From Mesorhizobium sp. M7A.F.Ca.US.008.03.1.1 (lineage in GTDB: Bacteria; Pseudomonadota; Alphaproteobacteria; Rhizobiales; Rhizobiaceae), in contig NZ_RZRU01000003.1 of assembly GCF_003997495.1 (NCBI RefSeq), forward strand, positions 460,478-524,477: 64,000 nucleotides of DNA, read 5' to 3'. Made by a program: the position numbers and the translations under genes. Under the pieces are notes generated by a model that was given only the letters and a program-made list of their open reading frames with translations, did not search any database and was not told the DNA's origin. How positions within the stretch are numbered: the first letter of the stretch is position 1; every line of letters begins with the position of its first letter. Positions 26,682 to 33,856 of the stretch are shown in pieces.

Positions 26682-27137
26682 TTAATCCGTCGTGTTTTTT
26701 GCTTCAGGATGCAAAAAACGTCGGCCTATGCGCACCTTCAGCCGCTCGCGCACGTCCCGATAACTGGCCATGATCTGTTCGCGGGTGCCGCTGGCGTCGG
26801 TCGGGTCTGGCGTCGGCCAGTATTCGACCTCGACCGCGAGCGAGCGGGTGAGTTCGAGTGCGGTGTGGTGCGCTTCCGGCGCCAGCGTGATGATCAGGTC
26901 GAAATAGTCGTCCTCGAGATCGTCCATCGTCCTTGGGTGACGCTCGCCCAGCGTGAGACCTTCTTCGGCAAGCACCGCATCGACGAATGGATCGCGCTCG
27001 CCGGCGCGGACGCCGGCGGAAGCGACAAAGACGGTGGCGGGCAGCATGCGGCGCGCCAGCTGCTCCGCCATTGGCGAGCGCACGGCATTCATGCCGCACA
27101 GGAACAGGATCGAACGGGGCAGGGCGCCGGGTGCCAG
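26682..27137 (-). CDS. Low-molecular-weight phosphatase family protein, start codon unclear
   Basis: The protein reads PRSILFLCGMNAVRSPMAE, then about 125 further residues including LITLAPEAHH and WPTPDPTD. This is the layout of low-molecular-weight tyrosine/arginine phosphatases, with P-loop C-x5-R-S (CGMNAVRS) and the late D-P-x-D acid loop. The first ATG (27092) lies inside the P-loop, after the catalytic cysteine, so it cannot be the true start. No ATG, GTG or TTG is in frame just upstream; CTG 27137 follows GCGGGGC directly after the UPF0262 stop, giving 151 residues. I therefore mark a CTG start, with the alternative that the gene is translated by coupling or contains an error. It belongs to the conserved murA-infA block. 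Confidence 0.75.
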   Translation of the reverse strand: MAPGALPRSILFLCGMNAVRSPMAEQLARRMLPATVFVASAGVRAGERDPFVDAVLAEEGLTLGERHPRTMDDLEDDYFDLIITLAPEAHHTALELTRSLAVEVEYWPTPDPTDASGTREQIMASYRDVRERLKVRIGRRFLHPEAKNTTD

Positions 27138-27139
27138 GG

Positions 27140-27625
27140 CTAGCCCCGCCAGTGCAGCACGCAGACCAGCGTGAACAGCCGGCGCGCCGTATCGAAGTCG
27201 ATGTCGATCTTGCCGGACAGCCGGTCCATCAATGTCTGGGAGCCTTCATTGTGCAGGCCGCGGCGACCCATGTCGATCGCCTCGATGTGGCTCGGCGTCG
27301 AGGAGCGGATGGCGTCGTAGTAGCTTTCGCAGATCATGTAGTAGTCCTTGACGATGCGCCTGAGAGGCGTCAGCGACAGGATATGGGTGACGACGGCGGC
27401 GCCATCCTCGCGGGCCACGGCAAACACCAGGCGCTGCTCGGCCAGCGACAGTTTCAGCCGATAAGGACCGGCGCCGCTGTCATTGACGGGTTGAAAACTG
27501 TTTTCCTCGATCAGGTCGAAGATCGCCACCGCGCGTTCATGCTCGACATCGGGTGTCGAACGGCCGATCGATTCATCGAGTTCGACATCGATCAGCCTGG
27601 CGCGGTTTTGATCGGGGCCAGACAT
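27140..27625 (-). CDS. UPF0262 family protein
   Basis: A 161-residue protein of the alphaproteobacterial UPF0262 family, recognised by [20 protein letters not shown], then FDLIEENSF, then [20 protein letters not shown], and by its fixed place between hisD and the phosphatase gene. Function is unknown. It starts six bases after the hisD stop and ends just before the presumed phosphatase start, so all three are likely one transcript. No signal peptide or membrane segment is present. Confidence 0.9.
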   Translation of the reverse strand: MSGPDQNRARLIDVELDESIGRSTPDVEHERAVAIFDLIEENSFQPVNDSGAGPYRLKLSLAEQRLVFAVAREDGAAVVTHILSLTPLRRIVKDYYMICESYYDAIRSSTPSHIEAIDMGRRGLHNEGSQTLMDRLSGKIDIDFDTARRLFTLVCVLHWRG

Positions 27626-27631
27626 CGCCGC

Positions 27632-28924
27632 CTACATGTTCAACCGTATGGCGACGGAGCGTCCATGCGCGTCAAGGCCCTCCGCCTTGGCCAGCGCAAT
27701 CGCCGCCGGCGCCAAAATCCGCAACTGCTCCGGTCCAAGCTTGAGGATCGACGTGCGCTTGACGAAATCGAGCACGGACAGGCCGGACGAGAAACGTGCC
27801 GAGCGCGCCGTCGGCAACACATGGTTGGAGCCGCCGACATAGTCGCCGATGGCTTCCGGCGTATGGCGGCCGAGAAAGACGGCACCCGCATTGCGCATCC
27901 GCGACAGGAAACCCTCGGCATCGTCGATTGCCAATTCGACATGTTCGGCGGCGATGCGGTCGACCAGCGGCAGCGAGGATTCAATGGTTGGAACCAGGAT
28001 CACGGCGCCAAAATCGCGCCAGCTCGCCGCAGCCGTTTCGGCCCGCGGCAGGCTCTGAAGCTGACGCTCGACCGCTTGTTCGACAGCGATGCCGAAAGCC
28101 GCATCGTCGGTCATCAGGATCGACTGCGCCGATGTGTCGTGCTCGGCCTGGGCAAGAAGGTCGGCCGCGATCCAGTCCGGATCGTTGCTGCCGTCAGCCA
28201 CGACGAGCACTTCCGATGGCCCGGCGATCATGTCGATGCCGACGGTGCCGAACACCTGGCGCTTGGCCGCCGCGACATAGGCATTGCCCGGGCCGACGAT
28301 CTTGGCGACCGGCCGGATCGTTTCGGTGCCGTAAGCAAGGGCGGCGATCGCCTGCGCGCCGCCGACGCGGTAGATTTCCGACACGCCGGCTATATCGGCG
28401 GCTACCAGAACCAGCGGATTGATGATGCCACCCGGCGCCGGCACGACCATGACGATGCGCTCGACGCCGGCCACCCGGGCCGGTACGGCGTTCATCAGCA
28501 CCGAGCTTGGATAGCTCGCCGTGCCGCCCGGCACATAGAGCCCGACCGCCTCGACCGCCGTCCAGCGCCAGCCGAGCTCGACGCCGGCGGCATCCGTATA
28601 GCGATCGTCCTTCGGCCGCTGCCGTTCATGATGCGAGCGGATGCGGTCGCGCGCGAATTCCAGCGCCTCGATTGTTTTTGGGTCGGCGGCCTTGTAGGCC
28701 TGAGCGATATCGTCCTTCGAGACAGCGATGCCTAGCCCAGCCAGATCGGCGCGATCGAATTTCTGAGAATAGTCGATCAGCGCCGCGTCGCCCTCGGCGC
28801 GCACGCGCGCGATAATGTCGCGCACCGCGGCGTCGACATCGGCGGACACTTCCCGCTTCGTCAGCAGGAAGGCGGCGAAACGCTGCTCGAAATCGGCGTC
28901 GGACTGACGAAGCGTGATGGCCAT
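27632..28924 (-). CDS. hisD: Histidinol dehydrogenase
   Basis: A 430-residue enzyme for the last two steps of histidine biosynthesis, L-histidinol to L-histidine, NAD+- and Zn2+-dependent. Family signatures are clear: GLYVPGGTASYPSSVLMNAVPA, IVGPGNAYVAAAKRQVFG, then GIDMIAGPSEVLVVAD, and a late AAEHVELAIDD with the catalytic Glu-His pair, plus GGSNHVLPT. The ATG at 28924 (MAITLRQSD) matches homologue starts; a longer frame from 29038 would overlap the DUF2948 gene and is rejected. It lies seven bases after the DUF2948 stop. Confidence 0.96.
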   Translation of the reverse strand: MAITLRQSDADFEQRFAAFLLTKREVSADVDAAVRDIIARVRAEGDAALIDYSQKFDRADLAGLGIAVSKDDIAQAYKAADPKTIEALEFARDRIRSHHERQRPKDDRYTDAAGVELGWRWTAVEAVGLYVPGGTASYPSSVLMNAVPARVAGVERIVMVVPAPGGIINPLVLVAADIAGVSEIYRVGGAQAIAALAYGTETIRPVAKIVGPGNAYVAAAKRQVFGTVGIDMIAGPSEVLVVADGSNDPDWIAADLLAQAEHDTSAQSILMTDDAAFGIAVEQAVERQLQSLPRAETAAASWRDFGAVILVPTIESSLPLVDRIAAEHVELAIDDAEGFLSRMRNAGAVFLGRHTPEAIGDYVGGSNHVLPTARSARFSSGLSVLDFVKRTSILKLGPEQLRILAPAAIALAKAEGLDAHGRSVAIRLNM

Positions 28925-28931
28925 CGGACGG

Positions 28932-29366
28932 TCAGGCCTTGTGGATGGGGCGCGAGGTGGCTTCCCACGCGCCGCCGATATCGGCAAGGCGGGCCTCGAT
29001 GCACTCGACGTCGAGCATGATCGTGCCACCGCCCGCAAAGATCAGCTCGACGATGCCGGCCGGCTTGCTGATCTCGATGAAGCTGATCGCCAGCAGCGAT
29101 AGGATTTCGTTCGGCTTGTCGCGGGCGATGCCATTGGTCTTGGCGCCAAGCACCCGGTCGAAATGCAGCACGGCCTGCCGCCGCTCATTGTGCTGGCGAA
29201 ACAGGCCGGATTTGGCCTCCCAGACGAAACGGTTCATGGTCAGCAGGAAACGCTTGGCCCTGGGCAGGAATTCGAGGTCTGAGACCTTCATCACGGCGTC
29301 CTGGACATGGGCCGAGACGATGCTCAGATCCTGATCGTCGAGGGCGATAAGCTTAAGGCCGGTCAT
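28932..29366 (-). CDS. DUF2948 family protein
   Basis: A 144-residue alphaproteobacterial protein of unknown function, DUF2948. It begins MTGLKLIALDDQDLSIVSAHVQDAVMKVSDLEFLP and contains NRFVWEAKS and LLAISFIEISKPAGIVELIFAGGGTIMLDVECIEARLADIG, the hallmark blocks of the family. It is consistently found between murA and hisD. No catalytic motif, signal peptide or membrane helix is visible. It is the first gene of the hisD group after murA, 89 bases downstream of the murA stop. Confidence 0.88.
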   Translation of the reverse strand: MTGLKLIALDDQDLSIVSAHVQDAVMKVSDLEFLPRAKRFLLTMNRFVWEAKSGLFRQHNERRQAVLHFDRVLGAKTNGIARDKPNEILSLLAISFIEISKPAGIVELIFAGGGTIMLDVECIEARLADIGGAWEATSRPIHKA

Positions 29367-29426
29367 GCGGAGTTCGCACCTGAAGGTTGATAACTGAACC
29401 TTCTGTTAGGCGGTCTTTCCCCTCCG

Positions 29427-29451
29427 CGCAACCGCACCGCAAGGGGTTGCG
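29427..29451 (-). terminator. Possible hairpin after murA
   Basis: CGCAACC (29427-29433) pairs with GGTTGCG (29445-29451), beginning five bases past the murA stop on the minus strand. No run of T follows, so at best a weak or Rho-assisted terminator. Confidence 0.3.
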
Positions 29452-29455
29452 ATTC

Positions 29456-30748
29456 CTACGCCGAGATCCGCTCGATCACCGCGCCGCAGTTGGACAGCTT
29501 TTCTTCCAGCCGTTCGAAGCCGCGGTCGAGATGGTAGACCCGGTTGACCGTGGTCTCACCTTCGGCCGCCAGGCCGGCGATGACCAGCGACACGGAGGCG
29601 CGAAGATCGGTCGCCATGACCGGGGCGCCCTTCAGCTTCGGCACGCCCTCGACGATCGCCGTCTGGCCCGAAAGCGTGATGTGGGCGCCGAGCCGCGCCA
29701 GCTCCTGCACATGCATGAAGCGGTTTTCGAAAATCGTCTCGGTGATGCGCGATTTGCCCTTGGCCATCGTCATCAGGCCCATGAACTGCGCCTGCAGATC
29801 GGTCGGGAAGGCCGGGAAGGGCGCTGTCGTCACGTCGACCGGCGAAATGCCGGCGCCGTTGCGCCTCACACGGATGCCGGAATTTGTCGGCGTGATTTCG
29901 GCGCCGGTCTGGGCGATCACGTCGAGCGCGGTCTGCAGCAGCTCCGGCCGCGCGCCCTCAAGCACGACGTCGCCGCCGGTCATGGCGACGGCCATGGCAT
30001 AGGTGCCGGTCTCGATGCGGTCGGGAATGACGCGCACGCGCGCGCCCGACAGCGATTCGACGCCGTCGATGGTGATTGTCGGGGTGCCGGCGCCGGAAAT
30101 CTTCGCGCCCATGGCGTTGAGGCACTCGGCGAGGTTGACGATCTCGGGCTCGCAAGCCGCATTTTCCAGCACCGTCTCGCCCTTGGCGAGTGCCGCGGCC
30201 ATCATCAGCACATGGGTGGCGCCGACCGAGACCTTCGGGAAGATATAGCGGTTGCCGACAAGCCGGCCATTCCGGGTCTTGGCGATGACATAGCCGGTGT
30301 CGACGTCGATATCGGCACCCAGCGCCTGCAGGCCATCGAGGAACAGATCGACCGGCCGTGTGCCGATCGCGCAACCGCCGGGCAGCGACACTTTTGCTTC
30401 GCCCATGCGGGCCAGCAGCGGGCCGATCACCCAGAACGAGGCGCGCATCTTCGACACAAGCTCGTAGGGCGCCGTCGTGTCGACGATGTTGCGGGCGGAG
30501 AAATTGATGGTGCGCGAATAGCCCTCATTCTGCTTCTCGCGACGGCCATTGACCGAATAATCCACGCCGTGATTGCCGAGGATCCGGATCAGCTGCTCGA
30601 CATCGGCCAGATGCGGCACGTTTTCCAGCGTCAGCGTGTCGTCGGTGAGCAGCGAGGCGATCATCAGGGGCAGGGCCGCGTTTTTCGCGCCCGAGATCGG
30701 AATGCTTCCCGAGAGCTTGTTGCCCCCGACAATTCTGATGCGATCCAT
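29456..30748 (-). CDS. murA: UDP-N-acetylglucosamine 1-carboxyvinyltransferase
   Basis: A 430-residue enzyme that transfers enolpyruvate from PEP to UDP-GlcNAc, the first committed step of peptidoglycan synthesis in the cytoplasm. Seen signatures: [20 protein letters not shown] at the start, [14 protein letters not shown], then [17 protein letters not shown], which holds the catalytic cysteine targeted by fosfomycin, and late [20 protein letters not shown]. Start at 30748 is the conserved one; the longer frame from 30832 adds residues absent from homologues. GGGA lies upstream. It heads the murA-DUF2948-hisD block. Confidence 0.97.
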   Translation of the reverse strand: MDRIRIVGGNKLSGSIPISGAKNAALPLMIASLLTDDTLTLENVPHLADVEQLIRILGNHGVDYSVNGRREKQNEGYSRTINFSARNIVDTTAPYELVSKMRASFWVIGPLLARMGEAKVSLPGGCAIGTRPVDLFLDGLQALGADIDVDTGYVIAKTRNGRLVGNRYIFPKVSVGATHVLMMAAALAKGETVLENAACEPEIVNLAECLNAMGAKISGAGTPTITIDGVESLSGARVRVIPDRIETGTYAMAVAMTGGDVVLEGARPELLQTALDVIAQTGAEITPTNSGIRVRRNGAGISPVDVTTAPFPAFPTDLQAQFMGLMTMAKGKSRITETIFENRFMHVQELARLGAHITLSGQTAIVEGVPKLKGAPVMATDLRASVSLVIAGLAAEGETTVNRVYHLDRGFERLEEKLSNCGAVIERISA

Positions 30749-30893
30749 GGAAGAGCGTCCCTCTCGGCCAAAAAGGGCCGGTTCAATCGTTTGAGTAGCG
30801 GCCCGTCTAGACCATTGGCCAATCTGGTTCAAGAATTACACTGGTGCAGAAATAGGATTTCGCCCACCCCGGGCCAAGAGTGGCCGATTTGAG

Positions 30894-31070
30894 TTAATCT
30901 TTTTGTATTTCCTTCGATGCAGCGAGCCCGTCCGGGCGCAGGTCGGCCTCGCCGGTCCGCCGCGAGCGCGACTGCGCCTTGCGCTTTTGCAGATTGGCCC
31001 GCAATTGCTCGGCAAGCCGATCCTTGCGGATTGTTGCTCTGTTTTTCGGTGGAATTGTCTTGTCGTCCAT
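30894..31070 (-). CDS. Short basic protein upstream of murA, unknown function
   Basis: A 58-residue frame, MDDKTIPPKNRATIRKDRLA, then EQLRANLQKRKAQSRSRRTG, ending LAASKEIQKD. It is strongly charged, rich in Arg and Lys, with no cysteines and no membrane segment. Codon use fits the host, with third-position GC, and a G-rich site (GGACGGGGCG) precedes the ATG. Small proteins of this look are commonly found upstream of murA in rhizobia, which supports it, but I cannot assign a function. Overlapping longer readings of the same DNA at 30836-31123 have poor codon use and are rejected. The region between it and murA (30749-30893) shows nothing else. Confidence 0.65.
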   Translation of the reverse strand: MDDKTIPPKNRATIRKDRLAEQLRANLQKRKAQSRSRRTGEADLRPDGLAASKEIQKD

Positions 31071-31231
31071 CGCCCCGTCCGTGCCGGCGACCCGCCAGCT
31101 TGCTGTTCAGGGATAGCCAACATTGTGGCACGGCCATGTCATTAAAAGCTATCCGGCAAAGCCTTTCACAGAAGCGTTGCACTTGGCCTTGCGCTTGCCG
31201 GTTCGATATGGCAGAAGCCCCGCCATCAGCG

Positions 31232-31306
<75 letters not shown>

Positions 31307-31397
31307 GATTTTTCTGTTGAAATCTTTCAAGCCACTGACACACAACGGTTTCTGTCCATTCTGACGTTACAAATACCGTACAATTTGGATGGAACTG

Positions 31398-31640
31398 ATG
31401 GCAGGCCGTGTTCGAAATCTCCTGAATCGGGCGGCCGCTATTTTGCACGGCTTGCAGTCCCGAAAGAGCTTTGGTCGGATATCGGGATTGCGACCAAGGG
31501 CTTGGCCGCGACTACAGGACAGCCATGAAGACGCTTCCTGGTGCTGTCGCCACTCTTCAGCATGAAATAGCACTTGGCGGGCGCGGCGCCGTCGCGGCTG
31601 ACGAACAGTCCATCACTGTCGGCCGCTATCAACTTCTTCC
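31398..31640 (+). pseudogene. Relic of a tyrosine integrase N-terminus
   Basis: Three reading frames together spell the start of a phage-type integrase. From ATG 31398 comes MAGRVRNLLNR, then a frameshift to GGRYFARLAVPKELWSDIG, then another shift to LGRDYRTAMKTLPGAVATLQ and HEIALGGRGAVAADEQ. This is the N-terminal SAM-like/arm-binding region typical of rhizobial integrases; the catalytic C-terminal domain is missing. Being just 92 bases after tRNA-Thr, it marks an old integration event of an island or prophage that was later lost. It cannot make a functional protein. Confidence 0.7.
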
Positions 31641-31877
31641 ACCATCGAGACTGTCAAATGCGCCTGGCCGACGATTCAAAGATCCGGACGCACCACTATG
31701 TCAGACATTGTCCATTTTGATGGACATCACAATCTTGCAAAGCGTCTTGTAAATTGTTGATTTTGCTAATTGAACTCAGAGTTCAATCTTCCCAGCGCTA
31801 ATTTATTTCCATTGAGTGGCTAAGCTCTTGCGGAGGTTCTGGTCGCGTCTAGACCAATCAGTCCGCAGCAATCCACG
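31641..31877. other. Gap after the integrase relic
   Basis: No gene. Composition becomes AT-rich around 31720-31810. It includes AGAGTTCAATC at 31778-31788, the second copy of the tRNA-Thr segment. A GTCCATTTTGATGGAC inverted repeat lies near 31710-31725. Confidence 0.45.
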
Positions 31878-33392
31878 TCATGCCTTCAGCACAAGTGCCC
31901 CGGTTGTCCTCCTAGCCTCGAGGTCGCGATGAGCGTCGGCAGCCCGCGCCAGATCATATTGCCTGGGCGCGCCGATCTTGATCACACCTTGGCGCAAAGC
32001 AGCGAAAAACCGGTTGATGTGAGGGCCAAGCTTTTCGGGGCTGTCAGTGTAATGGGCGTAGTTCGGACGGGAAATGGTGATCGACTTCGAAGAGAACCCA
32101 CCGATGTCCCAATTTCCCACAGGTCCAGAGGCCTGACCGAAACTGACGAGATGGCCACGGACACCCAATGCGGCCAACGATCCACCGAACGTGTCATTGC
32201 CGACGGCGTCATAGGCGACATCTGCGCCCTTGCCTTCGGTCAAACGCATGACGGCCTCGGCGAAATTCTCTCTGGAGTAGACGATCACGTGATGGGCGCC
32301 GAGGCGTTCCACGATCCGGGCCTTATCGTCGCTCGAGACGGTGGCGATCACCGTCGCGCCGAGATGGCGTGCCCATTGCACCAGCAACTGGCCGACCCCG
32401 CCTGCTGCCGCATGGATGAGCACGACGGCCCCGGGCTTCACGGAATAGACGTCATGGAGCAGGAAGCTCGCAGTAATGCCCTTCAAAAGACTTGCCGCGA
32501 CGGTTAGGTCGGAAACGCCGTCAGTGAGGTGAACCAAAAGGTCCGGTGCCATGTTGCGTCGTTCGCAGTATGCGCCGACCGGCGGGCATGCATAGGCAAT
32601 CCGGTCGCCGACTGAAAAGCCCGAAACTTCGGGGCCGACCGCTGCGATGACGCCTGCGGCCTCCATGCCCGGAACGCCTGGCGGCTGCAGGAGATCGAAA
32701 TAGCCGGTCCTGCAATAGACGTCGATGAAGTTGACCCCAATGAATGTGTGACGGATCTGGACCTCGCCACGCGATGGCGGCGCCAAGGCGATCTCCGCAA
32801 GCTGCAGAACCTCCGGTCCTCCGTGTCGCTCGACGAGGATTGCCTTGGCCCGTGTGCCTTGGGCGCTGGTCCTAGGCGGCTCCAGCTGGGGCCTCTCCGG
32901 GATCAACCGCGCCACTGGTTGCTTTGACGTGGCCCCCGTTGGTTCGGCAACTGGCCTTCCGTTTAAGAGCCGGCGAACGGACTCAAAACCGGCTTGGTAG
33001 ATGCCTTCGGTGACCAGCTTGACCAGTTCATCACGGCGATGCGCCGGCGGATGGAACTCCGAGGACCATTCCCAGAAGGTGGTGTTGCCGTCCGTTACCG
33101 GCTTCAGCCGGATCGACGCGACATAACCCATCAACGGCAACGGCGCTTCCAGCAGACAATAGCTCAGCCGCCGGTCTTTGTCGGACAAGGCCAGGAGTTG
33201 TTCGCGCAGCTCGCTGCCATCCGTAAGGCGGAAATGACGCACCGCGCCGATCGCATCGGCCGCATCACCGCCCTCGATCTCGCTGAAGGAGATTGCCGGA
33301 TGCCAGCGTTCATGCCCGTTGAAATCGCGCAGGACAGACCAGACGTCCTGGACAGGCGCGTTGATGATCGTGCTCTGGCAAACCTTGACCAT
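31878..33392 (-). CDS. SRPBCC domain fused to a quinone-oxidoreductase-type reductase
   Basis: A 504-residue fusion. Residues 1-150 are a SRPBCC/START-like ligand-binding domain (INAPVQDVWSVLRDFNGHERWHP, LREQLLALSDKDRRLSYCLLE). A proline-rich linker follows. Residues 183-504 are a zinc-free medium-chain reductase of the quinone oxidoreductase type: GVNFIDVYCRTGYF, GMEAAGVI, and nucleotide-binding AAAGGVGQLLVQWAR. The SRPBCC half is a paralogue of the next gene upstream, so duplication followed by fusion is likely. The start follows the upstream stop within ten bases. The pair could bind a hydrophobic quinone or polyketide and reduce it, but no substrate is known. Confidence 0.82.
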   Translation of the reverse strand: MVKVCQSTIINAPVQDVWSVLRDFNGHERWHPAISFSEIEGGDAADAIGAVRHFRLTDGSELREQLLALSDKDRRLSYCLLEAPLPLMGYVASIRLKPVTDGNTTFWEWSSEFHPPAHRRDELVKLVTEGIYQAGFESVRRLLNGRPVAEPTGATSKQPVARLIPERPQLEPPRTSAQGTRAKAILVERHGGPEVLQLAEIALAPPSRGEVQIRHTFIGVNFIDVYCRTGYFDLLQPPGVPGMEAAGVIAAVGPEVSGFSVGDRIAYACPPVGAYCERRNMAPDLLVHLTDGVSDLTVAASLLKGITASFLLHDVYSVKPGAVVLIHAAAGGVGQLLVQWARHLGATVIATVSSDDKARIVERLGAHHVIVYSRENFAEAVMRLTEGKGADVAYDAVGNDTFGGSLAALGVRGHLVSFGQASGPVGNWDIGGFSSKSITISRPNYAHYTDSPEKLGPHINRFFAALRQGVIKIGAPRQYDLARAADAHRDLEARRTTGALVLKA

Positions 33393-33401
33393 TCGTCGAT
33401 G

Positions 33402-33839
33402 TCAGCGGGCGAAGCGCTGTTTGAGCGCCGTGAAGGCGCTCTGGAATACACCCGTGCCGATCTGTTGCGCCAATGCGCTTTCACGCTCGGGTGCACAGTC
33501 GAACTCGGCCCGCCACTCGGCGAACGTCATGTTGCCGTCGGTTACAGGGGTCAGGGAGAGTGTGGCTATGTAGTTCTCGACCGCCATCGGGCTCTCCAGC
33601 ATCGCATAGCTACAGGAGAGGTCGTAGTCAGACAAAGCCAGCAGTTTCTCTCTGATCCGGCCGCCGTCCTTCAGCAAGAAATTGCGAATGCAGCCGATCT
33701 GGTCCGGATGCGCGTTCTGTTCGATGCGGCTCTCCGCGACGAACGGTGTCCAGCTCGGCAAGCCATTGAAGTTTCGGACAAGTTTCCAGACGTCCACAGC
33801 TGGCGCATTGATCGTAGACGACACATAAATCTTCGGCAT
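33402..33839 (-). CDS. SRPBCC family protein
   Basis: A 145-residue stand-alone SRPBCC/START-like protein. STINAPAVDVWKLVRNFNGLPSWTPFV is the usual first strand and helix, and LREKLLALSDYD-like and CSYAMLESPMAVENYIATLSL blocks line the cavity. It aligns over its whole length with the N-terminal domain of the neighbouring fusion gene (both share GxxR.F.L.DG..(I/L)RE.LLALSD and V.DGN.TF.EW), showing tandem duplication. Such proteins bind hydrophobic ligands; activity cannot be read from sequence. It starts 17 bases downstream of the flotillin-type gene and is co-directional. Confidence 0.85.
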   Translation of the reverse strand: MPKIYVSSTINAPAVDVWKLVRNFNGLPSWTPFVAESRIEQNAHPDQIGCIRNFLLKDGGRIREKLLALSDYDLSCSYAMLESPMAVENYIATLSLTPVTDGNMTFAEWRAEFDCAPERESALAQQIGTGVFQSAFTALKQRFAR

Positions 33840-33856
33840 CGGGTGACCTTACGGCT

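Noticed and set aside
29427..29451. Strong intrinsic terminator after murA
   Set aside because: Stem is present but short with an 11-base loop and no T-tract; kept only as a low-confidence hairpin.
29387..30892. 501-residue plus-strand frame opposite murA
   Set aside because: Antisense shadow with His/Arg-rich composition; murA is unmistakable on the other strand.
30836..31123. 95-residue minus-strand frame upstream of murA
   Set aside because: The overlapping 58-residue frame in another phase has better composition and start; this one is basic noise.
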